The notes under the pieces are model-generated. The model made no database searches and had not been told where the DNA came from. It worked only from the letters and a program-made list of their open reading frames with translations. The position numbers were made by a program, and so were the translations under genes. DNA of 64,000 nucleotides from Erythroxylum novogranatense (lineage: Eukaryota > Streptophyta > Magnoliopsida > Malpighiales > Erythroxylaceae), in contig CM057227.1 in assembly GCA_029891385.1 (NCBI GenBank), forward strand, positions 62,001,567 to 62,065,566. The letters run 5' to 3'. Positions 12,733-22,849 of this stretch are shown here, piece by piece (position 1 is the first letter of the stretch; the number at the start of each line of letters is the position of its first letter).

Positions 12733-12737
12733 GTTTT

Positions 12738-13727
12738 GGATTGAAATTTAAACTCAAAACAACATTAATCTTCAATGGGAAAGAGATAAATCATTGTGAA
12801 ATTAAGATGAAAATTATCTTCAACGTGCTAGAGATATTCAAACATGAAGATTATGGGAAGATTTTGTTAAACCTATCCGTTGGAGTCAGCACCAATCGAG
12901 TAGCATATCACAAGTCGACTAATAAATTCAGATATGTCAGATGGGGCATGAAACAAGTCGACTAACATGTGACAAGTCGACTATTAATCAGTTGGATAGG
13001 TGCACTAGTCGACTAACATCACACTAGTTGACTATTCTAAGAGCGGAGATGAAACTTGCATGGAAAAACATTGGCACTAGTCGACTATAACACCTCGACT
13101 AGTCGACTATCAGGTAGAGCTGAACAAGATTTATCCAGATTAATCACAAATGGAAAGGAAATCATTTTACAATGTCTATGTGCAATTAGCAACGGCTAAA
13201 AGAAGATCTCCAACGACTATATTCATCTGGAAGTCTGCAAATAAATAGAGGAAGATCAAATGATCGAGCAGATAGTCCAAAAAGCAAAAGCATACAACTG
13301 TTGTTACTAATTTGCTCTCAATTGCTCTTAGCTTGTTCTAAATCTATACTGAGCATTATTACTTCATCTTTATCTTTGTTATTATTGTGAGTTGAGTGAT
13401 TGGTGAAAAATCACTTGTGAGGTAGGATTTGTGCCAGAAAACAAATCGGTTGTGAGGCGTAGCTTGAGCCAAAAGTCAAGTTGTATTGAAAAGTTTACAC
13501 TAAACTAAAAAGTGTGTAATAAAGTGTTTTGATAAAATCCTAAGTGGGAGCTTAGTTAGAGGGCGTAGGTCTTAGCACCGAACTTCTATAAAAGTGATTG
13601 CCTCTCTTCCCTACTCTTTGCATTTAAATTTGTTTAATTATTTTGTGTGTATTAACTTCTGGTTTTTGTAGAAATTTACGAAAAAGGTTCAAAAATTTAT
13701 TCAACCCCTCCTTCTAGATCGTTTACA
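12738..13727 (+). repeat. Copia 5' LTR, remaining 990 bases
   Basis: It continues the LTR begun at 7692 and ends CTAGATCGTTTACA at 13727, like the 3' LTR end at 21557. It includes a cluster of palindromic AGTCGACTA motifs at about 12890-13120. The stretch just after it, ATTAGTACAAGAGC (13728-13741), sits where a Met-tRNA primer-binding site should be and resembles a degenerate TTGGTATCAGAGC. Confidence 0.85.
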
Positions 13728-13755
13728 ATTAGTACAAGAGCAGAAGAATCTAGGG

Positions 13756-14711
13756 ATGGCACACAATAACCTAGCGGAAGAAGGTAACACCAATAATCGC
13801 CCTCCTTTGTTTAATGGTACTAACTATTCGTCTTGGAAAAATCTTATGAAATATCATATTATAAGCGAGGAAGTGGAGTATTGGAAGATCATCATCTTCG
13901 GTCCACATGTTCCATTGAAAGAAAATGGTGAGGTGAAGACGGGGCTGGAGTATGATGACAATGATTGGAAGCAAGCCTACATCAACGCAAAAGCTATGAA
14001 ATTGATATATTGTGCTCTCACTGTTGAGGAAAGAAATCGAGTGAACTCGTGTACTAGTGCTAAAGAAATGTGGGAGAGACTACGCATCACTCATGAAGGA
14101 ACCAATCAAGTTCGAGAGACAAAGATCAACATGCTTCTCCATGACTATGAAATGTTTTTCATGAAGGAAGGTGAGTCTATTTTCACTATGTTTGATCGTT
14201 TTGAAGAAATTATCAATGGATTAGGCAACCTTGGAAAACACATGACGGATAAAGAGAAGGTAAAAAAGATTTTCGTTCACTACCGAAAGAATGGGACTCA
14301 CAAGTCACCGCTATTATGGAGTCTAAGGATCTCAATCATTTGGAATTCAATACCTTGGTGGGATCACTCATAAACTATGAGATCATCCTCAAATCAAGAG
14401 GAGGAAGAGGTAAGTCAAAAAAGTCAATTGCTTTAAAAGCTAATGCTTCTTCTCTTGATGAAAGTGACGAAGAAATAGATGAAGAAGAAGAAGATGAAGA
14501 ACTAGCAATGTATGCCAGAAACTTGAGAAAGTTTAAAGGACCACTCAAGAGTAGGAAGAAAGAATTACGTGGTGGAAGAAATGAAGAAAGAGATAAGTAC
14601 TCCATAGAAAGGAGGACCAAAAGCTATGAAGAAAAGAAGAGCAATGAAGAATGTTGGAAATGTGGAAAAAGAGGTCATCATGCTAAAGAATGCAAGAATT
14701 CTTCCATTTAA
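13756..14711 (+). pseudogene. Copia gag (capsid and zinc knuckle), frameshifted
   Basis: ATG at 13756 starts a 205-codon frame beginning MAHNNLAEEG with RPPLFNGTNYSSWK near residue 16. This is the N-terminal signature of plant Copia gag (DUF4219/UBN2 type, capsid). The frame is lost near 14270 and the protein continues in another frame from 14316. There a Ser/Glu-rich acidic run precedes a perfect CCHC zinc knuckle, CWKCGKRGHHAKEC (14652-14693), which would bind RNA. A stop follows at 14709. The product would form the virus-like particle of the element, but the frameshift disables it. Confidence 0.85.
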
Positions 14712-15456
14712 AAAAAAATGATAAGAATGACAAAGGAAAGAAGAAAGCTAGTCTTATAGCCACTTGGAATGATGATGAGGAAGCATATCAAAGCAATGAT
14801 GAAAACAACCTAGCTCTTATGGCAAATAGCTCCTTAACAAGTGATGATGAAGATGAGGTAATGATCATTGATCAAGATCTTAGAAATTCTTTTACTGGTT
14901 TACAAATTGATTTTGAAGAACTATTAAAATAAGAGAACTAGTAGCTGAAAATAGTATTCTGCATGAAACTATTGATGATTTAGATTGCACTAAAGAAGAT
15001 CATTCTGCATGCCTTGCTAAAAAAGAAAATCTTGCTAGTGAACTTGATAGACTTAGAAAGGAATTTTCTTACGTGGTTGGAAAATTTTCTGGTGGAAATG
15101 AAAAGTTTGAAAAGATGTTGTCCTTACAAGGATATTCAATTTCTAAACATGGTTTAGGATATGATCCTTTTGATAGAGATTGTTCCTTGATTTCTAAATT
15201 CACTAAAGATGGAAAAGTTGCCAAATGTGCTAGATGTTTAAAAGATGGTCATATAAAAATTGCATGTAAAAGTATTAGGAGATGTATTAATGTTAAGAAA
15301 ATCTGGGTGGTAAAAGGTACAACACCTTCTAATGTGGTTTATGTGACTAATCAAAATGGACCCAAAGTGGCTTGGGTACCGATAAGAAGAAAGAATGTTT
15401 CTGTTGTAAGTACAAGCAAAAAGAATGTTTCTGTTGTAAGTACAAGCAAGAAATAA
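14712..15456 (+). pseudogene. Copia gag C-terminal linker (acidic / coiled-coil), frameshifted
   Basis: After the zinc knuckle the sequence continues in other frames: an acidic stretch (14715-14931, stop at 14930), then a heptad-like region rich in Leu, Glu and Lys (about 14935-15060), then a Lys-rich part with a C-x2-C pair (CARCLKDGH). Such long coiled-coil linkers between gag and protease are seen in SIRE-lineage Copia elements. A 30 bp unit is exactly or almost exactly repeated at 15392-15421 and 15422-15451, giving KNVSVVSTSK twice. An in-frame TAA at 15454 separates it from the protease. Confidence 0.7.
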
Positions 15457-16827
15457 AAATCCACCAAGCACATATGCATTGATAGTGGATGTTCAAGGCA
15501 TATGAGTGAAGACAAGAACCTATTTGCAGAAATTAGACCAAAGAATCAAGGATATGTCACATTTGGAGACAACAAAAAAGGTAAAGTCATTGGTATTGGT
15601 AAAGTGGGTAAGGAACTTTTGCCTACCATTGACAATGTTTTGCTTGTTGATGGCTTGAAACATAATTTGCTAAGTGTTTCTCAATTATGTGATATGAATT
15701 TTAATGTGACATTTGAATCATCTCATTATATGGTTACGAAAGATGATAATGTGGCTTTCATTGGTTTGAGACATGGAAATACATATATTGTTGATTTACA
15801 TGATGATAGTTTTTTTAATGAAAAGTGTTTGGTGACATTAGAAGAAAATGCATTTTTATGGCATAGAAAGCTAGGACATGCTCCAGTGCCTTTAATTTAT
15901 AAGCTTTCTAAAAATGATATTGTGAGAGGTTTGCTTAAGATAAAATTTGTTAAAGACCACTTATGTGAATCTTGCTTGAAAGGCAAACATTTTAGAGAAT
16001 CTTTCAAACCAAAGAAAAAAATTTGTTTTTCTAGAATTCTTGAACTTGTTCATATGGAGTTAATTGGACCATCTAGGCATGCTAGTCTTAGTGGTAAATT
16101 ATATGCTCTTGTTATTGTGGATGATTTTTCTAGATTTACTTGGGTTAGATTTCTTGCAAATAAAAGTAATGCTTTTAACGAGTTTACTAAGTGGTGTAGG
16201 TTGGCTCAAAATGAAAAAAATCTGACAATTGTTGCAATTAAAACCGATCATAGAGGTGAGTTTGAGTGTGAACCATTTGAAAGGCTTTGTGACAAATATG
16301 AAATGGAGCACAATTTTTTAACACCAAGAATACCACAATAAAACGGTGTAGTAGAAAGGAAGAATCGCTCACTTGAAGAAATGAGTAGAACAATGTTGAA
16401 TGAATACAATCTTCCTAAATCCTTTTGGGCGGAAGCAATCAATACCACGTGCTATGTTATCAATAGATTGCATCTTAGATGAGACAAAAACAAGACATTA
16501 TACGAGTTATGTAAAGGTAAGAAACCCAACATATCATATTTTCATCCTTTTGGTTGCAAAGTTTTTATTCATAATAATGAAAAGAACAACTTAGGAAAAT
16601 TTGATTCAAAATCTGATGTTGGTGTGTTTCTTGGTTATTCACTAACTAGGAAGGCATTTAGAGTTTATAATAATAGAACTAAGTGTGTTGAAGAAAACAT
16701 TCATGTTAAATTCGATGATATGATTTCACCCCCGAGAAAGGTTTGTTTTGATGATGAAGCAGGAAATTTAGGAAATGGAGTTGAAGAAATTGAATCCAAG
16801 ATTGAAGAAATAAAGGTAGATGAATAA
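15457..16827 (+). pseudogene. Copia protease and integrase, with stops
   Basis: The protease active-site motif IDSGCSRHM lies at about 15478-15504. GAG-pre-integrase follows, then the integrase zinc region HRKLGHA...CESCLKGKH (about 15862-15990). In the catalytic core the first Asp, normally in the 'HMDL.GP' motif, is Glu here (HMELIGP, about 16051). The second Asp is retained in IKTDHRGEF. The third residue, Glu, is retained in NGVVERKNR, but a TAA at 16339 precedes it where CAA is usual (a C-to-T change). Another stop lies near 16480 and one at 16825. The core would join cDNA to the host chromosome if intact. Confidence 0.85.
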
Positions 16828-16896
16828 GATCATGCACCCAACATTAAAACTTGGGAAAAAGCAAAGAATCATCCTACGGAGCAAGTAATTGGCAGC

Positions 16897-18503
16897 TTGA
16901 ATGATGGTTTAAGAACTAGGAGGAATGTTTATGAACACATGAGCAATTCAGCTTTCATCTCACTAGTAGAACCCAATAACATAAAAGAGGCTCTTGAAGA
17001 TGAAAATTGGTTGCTGGCTATGCAAGAAGAACTTAATCAATTCAAGAGAAATAATGTATGGGATTTGGTAGCTCCACCAAAGGACAAAACCATTATTAGA
17101 GTCAAGTGGGTAAATAGGATAAAGTATGATGAGAATGGTGAAGCAATCAAGAATAAGTCGAGATTAGTAGCTCAAGGGTTTATCAAGAAGAAGGTCTTGA
17201 TTATAATGAGACATATGCACCTGTGGCTCGATTGGAGGCAATCAGATTACTATGTGCCTTTGCATCACACAAGAGGATCAAATTAAATTAAATGGACATC
17301 AAAAGTGTGTTTCTAAATGGCTACATCCAAGAGGAGGTTTATGTCAAACAACCACCGAGTTTTGAAGATCATGAACATCCAGATTATGTCTACAAGCTCA
17401 AGAAAGCACTTTATGGATTAAAGCAAGTACTTAGGGCATGGTATGAAAGGTTAAGTACTTTTCTAACTCAAAATGGTTACATTCATGGTAAAATTGATAA
17501 TACTTTGTTTATAAAACATGTTGATCAAGATATGCTAATTTGTCAAATATATGTTGATGATATTGTTTTTGGTGCTACTAATGAATTTTTCTGCAAAGAA
17601 TTTAGTGATCTCATGCAAAGTGAATTTGAAATGAGTATGATGGGAGAACTCAAGTTCTTTCTTGGGTTGCAAATCAAGCAATACAAAAACGACATCTTCA
17701 TTCACCAATCTAAATATACCAAAGAGCTTCTAAAGAAGTTCAACATGGAAGGATGCAAAGTAGCAGCAACACCAATGGCATCAAATCTGGTCTTGGAAAA
17801 ATCTGAACATGAAGAAGATGTTGATCAAAAACTTTATAGAGGTATGATCGGCTCTCTTTTATATTTAACTGCATCTAAACCAGATATTATGTTTGCTACG
17901 TGTCTATGTGCTAGATTTCAATCTTGTCCCAAAATTTCTCATTTGAGTGCCTGCAAAAGAATTTTTAAATATCTAAGTAAAACTGTTAGTCATGGTTTAT
18001 GGTATCCTAGTTGTAAATCTTTTGACTTGTATGCTTATAGTGATGCTGACCATGGTGGCTGTAGGGTAGATAGAAAAAGCACTAGTGGCTTATGTCATTT
18101 TTTAGGTTCATCTTTGATTTCTTGAGCTAGTAAAAAACAAGTTAGTGTAACCATTTCCACTGTTGAATCTGAATATGTAGCAGCTAGAAGTGCATGTACC
18201 CAAGTTCTTTGGATTAAACATCAATTGTTTGATTATGGTATTGTTGTTAAAAATATTCCAATTTATTGTGATAATACCAGTGCAATTTGTTTGAGTAAAA
18301 ATCCAATTTTACATAGTAAAACAAAGCATATAGAAATTAGACATCATTTCATACGTGATCATTGTTTGAAAGGTGACATTTGTTTGAAACATGTATCTAC
18401 TAATGATCAATTAGCTGATATTTTTACAAAACCTCTTAAAGAAGAATTGTTTGTGAACATTAAATTGAGACTTGGTATATGTGATTTGAATTCTATTGGT
18501 TGA
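16897..18503 (+). pseudogene. Copia reverse transcriptase and RNase H, frameshifted
   Basis: It opens with the linker and RT start (ALEDENWLLAMQEELNQF, then VKWVNRIKYDENG). A one-base frameshift near 17190 moves the reading into the frame of 17292. There MDIKSVFLNGY carries the first catalytic Asp and QIYVDDIVFGA (about 17547) the YVDD box; both look intact. LYRGMIGSLLYLTASKPDI and the RNase H signature DADHGGCRVDRKSTSG (about 18046) follow. A TGA at 18123 replaces the usual Trp of SWASKKQ. RNase H ends at 18503 with the usual QLADIFTKPL motif. Two or more lesions make it inactive. Confidence 0.88.
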
Positions 18504-18706
18504 TTGTAATTTTATGCACACATTAGCACAGCAAAATGGTCAAGATATTAGGTAAATATGCAATTCCATCTGAGAATACATCATCATGATCTACACTTAG
18601 GCTAAAATATGATTTATTTGGAGTTTAGCAATATTCCAGTCGATACCCTCAAACCCTACCTTTCGAAATCTATTTCTATCACTCTAAAATCCTCCAATCT
18701 TTCACA

Positions 18707-20023
18707 ATGGCTCCACAAAAATCAAGTGGGAAAGGCAAAGGCAAAGGCAAATAGGCAGCAACCCCTCCACGAGGTCCACGAGTGCGTGGGTCATCTTCAA
18801 GGGGCGGGATTGAAAGAGAAAATGAAGAGATTGAGTCACGGTTCGTTTCAAGAGAAGCACAAAATCTATATTATCAGGTGCTGAAAATCGAAGTCCTTAT
18901 TCCCTCCATGTGATTTGATTAGGTAGAATTGGACCATAGTGAATATACAGAATTGTTCTCTGATACTACAAGCCTAGGATTGCATTATTTTCTGGGATAT
19001 ACTGATAATATTTATAAAGATATGGTAAGAGAATTTTATGCCAATCTTGTGGTGATTAGAAGTAATGTGGATACTGGAGTGCATTTGAAATCTACTATTC
19101 AAGGCATAGAACTTTTTATTTGTGAAGAAAATCTATCAATTTGGTTTCAGTTGCCTAAGGGTGGAGTTAGGCCTAGAGCTTCATTCTTAGATTTGGATAT
19201 TTTGAGACATGAGGGGAGAGATACTTATGAGGAAGCCGAAGATAATTTTGGCTATATTGAAGAGAAGGGTGATAAGTTACTTGTTAGACTGTGTTCTGAT
19301 CACTCACCACCTTATGAGGCAATGAATTTGCCACTAAATTATAGGTTATTACATTATGCTATTAATCGTGTGGTTTATCCAAAAAAAGCAAGCAATAATC
19401 ACATTACATCGTTGGATAAAGAAATTCTTTGACACTTAGAAGAAGGAAGGAAAATAAACTTTCCAAGTTTGATTATTCAGATGATGAGCAAAAATGCTAA
19501 CTTATTAAGAGGTGAGCTTAAGGGAAAAACAACCAAGCATAAAGGGATGCCATATAGAGCCTTGATAACTCATATTGCTAAGTTGCAAAAATGTAATGTG
19601 AGTTCTTATGATCATTATCCTTATCCATCGAGTTGGCGATTTACTCCTTACAATCTCCGAAGTATGAAGTTGGTCAAAACAGTTGAGAAAGGATGGGTGT
19701 ATTCTTGTCATGTGGAGAAGCTTGTTTTGACTTTGGAAAGTGAACAAGTGCCTAGTAGGCAACGTTCTAAGAGGGTCGGTGATCGTCCTAGCAGCTCAAG
19801 ACCAAGCGGTGTGCAACGGAGTGAGGTATGTCAAGACGAACTTCAGGAGATTAGAGATCAAATGGAAGAATTAAATGATCGTTTTGATGATCAACAGAGT
19901 ATGCTCATGCGATTGGAGAAAAGTGTTGATAATCAACGAAGTATGCTCACACACTTGGAGAAAAGCATTAAGAATTTTTTTTATAAGTTAGGTTGTAGAC
20001 ATGATGATGCTTCTTCATCCTGA
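18707..20023 (+). pseudogene. Extra ORF between RNase H and 3' LTR (putative plant transposon protein)
   Basis: A single reading frame runs from ATG 18707 (MAPQKSSGKGKGKGK) to TGA 20021, broken by stops at 18752, 18911, 18920 and 19430. It has a basic Gly/Lys N-terminus, a central domain (VREFYANLVVIR..., about 19025-19410) and a helical C-terminus with a duplicated 'QxSMLxxLEKS' unit (about 19889-19970), likely a coiled coil. The central part resembles the family annotated in plants as 'putative plant transposon protein' that travels with Copia elements. Its position is that of env-like ORFs in SIRE elements, but I see no signal peptide or membrane segment, so an envelope role is not supported. 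Several stops are TGA where CGA would be natural, consistent with decay of methylated C. Confidence 0.65.
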
Positions 20024-20456
20024 TGGTTGTTGAATTTGTTTTAGACCAACATTTTATAGTATGTTCTTCGTACTGTTTGTAATTTTCATTTTGTGTTGAA
20101 ATTGCTACTTGAGACCATGGACAAGTGTGTTTTAATAGTTAGCTCCTTTATTATTGTGATAGCGATTTTTGTTGGTTTGTATTAATTATTTTGACAATGA
20201 CAAAAAGGGGGAGTAATATGTGTTAAAATTGTTTTGGCTTATATGGATCATAACATGTTTTTCAATCTATCTTGATTTGAAATTAAAATTATGGATTATA
20301 CAAATTTTATGAATTTGATTTTGGAAGGTTATTGAATTCATTGATTTATATAACTGAGGGGGAGACAATCTAACTAAAAAGACAAGGCATAAAAACCTTG
20401 ATCAATGTTTCTTTGTTTTCATTTCTTAAACAATTTCTAAATATTTTGTCATTATC
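20024..20456 (+). other. Copia 3' untranslated region
   Basis: AT-rich, no ORF. A 'GGGGGAG' purine motif occurs three times (about 20208, 20350 and 20462). The last adjoins the 3' LTR and is the working polypurine tract; the others could be internal (decoy or central-type) purine tracts. Confidence 0.5.
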
Positions 20457-20470
20457 AAAAAGGGGGAGAT
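20457..20470 (+). promoter_or_regulatory. Polypurine tract of the Copia element
   Basis: AAAAAGGGGGAGAT lies immediately before the 3' LTR start TGTTGGACC. This is the expected site of plus-strand priming. Confidence 0.85.
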
Positions 20471-21557
20471 TGTTGGACCAATGGTGGTTGACAAATTAAA
20501 TCCTTTTATGTTTTGATAATAATAAAATGTATAGAATTTGTTAAGAAATTATTTAAGGTGTTTTGGATTGAAATTTAAACTCAAGACAGCATTAATCTTC
20601 TATGGGCAAGAGATAAATCATTGTGAAATCAAGATGAAAATTATCTTCAACGTGCTAGAGATATTCAAACATGAAGATTATGGGAAGATTTTGTTAAATC
20701 TATCCGTTGGATTCAGCACCAGTCGAGTAGCATATCACAAGTCGACTAATAAATTTAGATATGTCAGATGGGGCATGAAACAAGTCGACTAACATGTGAC
20801 AAGTCGACTATTAATTAGCTGGATAGGTTCACTAGTCGACTAACATCACACTAGTCGACTATTCAAAGAGTGGAGATGAAACTTGCATGGAAAAATATTG
20901 GCACTAGTCGACTATAATACCTCGACTAGTCGACTATCAGGTAGAGCTTAACAAGATTTATCCAGATTAATCACAAATTGAAAGGAAATCATTTTACAAT
21001 GTCTATGTGCAATCAGCAACGGCTAGAAGAAGATCTCCAACGACTATATTCATCTGGAAGTCTGCAAATAAATAGAGGAAGACCAAATGATCGAGTAGAT
21101 AGTCCAAAAAGCAAAAGCATACAACTGTTGTTACTAATTTGCTCTCAATTGCTCTTAGCTTGTTTTAAATCTGTACTGAGCATTATTACTTCATCTTTAT
21201 CTTTGTTATTATTATGAGTTGAGTGATTGGTGAAAAATCACTTGTGAGGTAAGATTTGAGCTGGAAAACAAATTGGTTGTGAAGCGTAGCTTGAGCTAGA
21301 AGTCAAGTTGTATTGAAAAGTTCACACTAAACTAAAAAGTGTGTAGTAAAGTGTTTTGACAAAATCCTAAGTGGGAGCTTAGGTAGAGGACAAAGGTCTT
21401 AGCATCGAATCTCTATAAAAACAGTGTTTGTCTCTCTTCCCTACTCTTTGCATTTAAATTTGTTTAATTGTTTTGTGTGTATTAACTTCTAGTTTTTGTA
21501 GAACTTTACGAAAAAGGTTCAAATATCTATTCAACCCCCCCTTCTAGATCGTTTACA
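20471..21557 (+). repeat. Copia 3' LTR (1087 bp), uninterrupted
   Basis: It starts TGTTGGACCAATGG and ends CTAGATCGTTTACA, and is followed by the target duplication TTGAA. It is the reference copy that shows where the solo LTR entered the 5' LTR. It carries seven perfect AGTCGACTA copies plus an AGTCGAGTA variant between about 20715 and 20940. The ORF-like stretches here (20538-20792, 20978-21217) mirror those in the 5' LTR and are not genes. Confidence 0.92.
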
Positions 21558-21649
21558 TTGAATTCCTGCCATTCTTTTTGTTCCAAACAAGTGAATTGAA
21601 TTCAATTACAAGATTGAATTCAATTCCTTGTGTTCCAAACAGGGTGTTA

Positions 21650-22814
21650 TAGACCTTTTATGTGTGACCCATTAGGTTACTAATATGTTGGTCATGATTA
21701 TAAATTCTAATTCTAATTCATAATTAGAATCAAATAAATTAAAACTCCTTTTAATTTATTGTTAATTTCCTAATTAAACAACTATAATCATAGATCATGA
21801 TTGACGTCTAGCAACATGTCATGATCACTCAAATATTAGGAATGTCAAAGTGATTTGACTTAACCTGTCTATGCATGGCTATAATGTATAAATTAATCCT
21901 TTCGTCATCTAATGTTCCAATTAGAATTAGAGTATAGAATTCATGTCTACTCTAAATAATCCAATAATGTTCGTTCTTGCTAATTAGTAAATGATTTATA
22001 ATTGATATTTGAAAACAACTTTTCCAAATTTCAATTTACTCTGGCTAGAGATTCCAAAAATCACTGCTAATCAAGAACAGCGACACATTCTCCCTCATTA
22101 CTTTAGGACAACGATTTCTTTATTGATTTACTTAGCTATCTCTATATAGTTCATACTATATCAAATAATTGCTGAATTGAACTACTCCAAGAATAGAACA
22201 TAAGTAGCATCAAAATATAGTAATTCCTACATGAGATAACTTTGGTAATCTCAAATCTAAGGATCAATTTTATAACCATCATAATGAGATAATCCACAAA
22301 CACACGAGTAATGTTCCATTCAGGATTCTCATAATTGGGTCAGTTCAATGAACTTATTCTCAAATAGGCACCCACATGTTTGATTAAGTATCTCCATACT
22401 TTAATCTATGTGATCGATTACTTTCTTCATAAGAAAGAAACAAATATGTGCTAGTCTAACCATTTCATCAATACCCCGTCTTGATGAAACTATGATCATG
22501 AACATTTTAGGAATAATTCAAAATACAATTTGAATCTCATAATTATAAGGCATTCTTTATCTTTGTGTATTTGTTAATTTTTGAATTATTAATCACAAAG
22601 ATAAAATCCCTGGAATAATTGTTATGCAATTAGAAATTATAACATGTTATAATTTCTAATTGCATAACAATTATTCCAGGGATTTTATCTTTATGATTAA
22701 TAATTCAAAAATTAACAAATACACAAAGATAAAAAATGCCTTTTATTGAATAAAAAATATTTATACAACTAAATATACAACAAAAAAATTGACTGCAAGG
22801 GCATAAAACCAACA
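21650..22814 (-). mobile_element. Copia LTR, main part, minus strand (3' LTR of the element at 22815-27160)
   Basis: Read on the minus strand it starts TGTTGGTTTTATGCCC at 22814, directly after the AGGAGAT purine tract, as a 3' LTR should. Typical Copia LTR wording occurs ('CCTAATGGGTCACAC' near its distal end). The same phrase occurs in the related LTR at 43512-44600. The LTR is interrupted at 21646/21650 by the Harbinger-like element and probably continues at 6486-6016. It contains the 196 bp palindrome. Confidence 0.75.
22547..22742. repeat. Near-perfect 196 bp palindrome with no spacer
   Basis: The two 98 bp arms meet at 22644/22645 in AACATGTT. By my base-by-base comparison they differ at only two pairs (22555/22734 and 22596/22693). 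The arm includes 'GATAAAATCCCTGGAATAAT'. The palindrome sits in the U3 side of the Copia LTR, about 70-270 bases from its start. Transcribed, it would form a ~98 bp hairpin. Confidence 0.95.
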
Positions 22815-22849
22815 ATCTCCTATTTGCACTAAAGTCAATTGCCAATGTA

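Larger units (their letters stand above)
7692..21557 (+). mobile_element. Ty1/Copia element (SIRE-like) with extra 3' ORF
   Basis: LTRs of about 1085 bp begin TGTTGGACC and end GTTTACA. The 5 bp target duplication TTGAA lies at 7687-7691 and 21558-21562. The order is 5' LTR (split), gag, protease, integrase, RT, RNase H, a third ORF, a polypurine tract (20457-20470) and the 3' LTR. Integrase before RT is diagnostic of Copia. The large gag with a coiled-coil linker after the zinc knuckle, plus an extra ORF after RNase H, points to the SIRE lineage. The two LTRs differ at roughly 5% of sites by eye. Several frameshifts and stops make it non-functional. Confidence 0.88.
6487..21646. mobile_element. 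Non-autonomous PIF/Harbinger-like DNA element, split by a Copia element
   Basis: The left end is CAACCTGTTTGGAA and the right end, reverse-complemented, is CACCCTGTTTGGAA. They are flanked by TTA at 6484-6486 and 21647-21649, as expected for the 3 bp target site of the PIF/Harbinger superfamily. Subterminal regions repeat CTGTTTGGAACAAATCCA and the palindrome ATTGAATTCAAT several times on both sides. Removing the inserted Copia element (7692-21557) leaves about 1.29 kb (6487-7691 plus 21563-21646). No transposase ORF is present, so it would depend on one supplied elsewhere. Confidence 0.6.

Noticed and set aside
18929..20023. Envelope glycoprotein for the Copia third ORF
   Set aside because: No signal peptide, membrane segment or Cys-rich ectodomain is visible. 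Position alone is not enough, so it is left as an unknown element protein.
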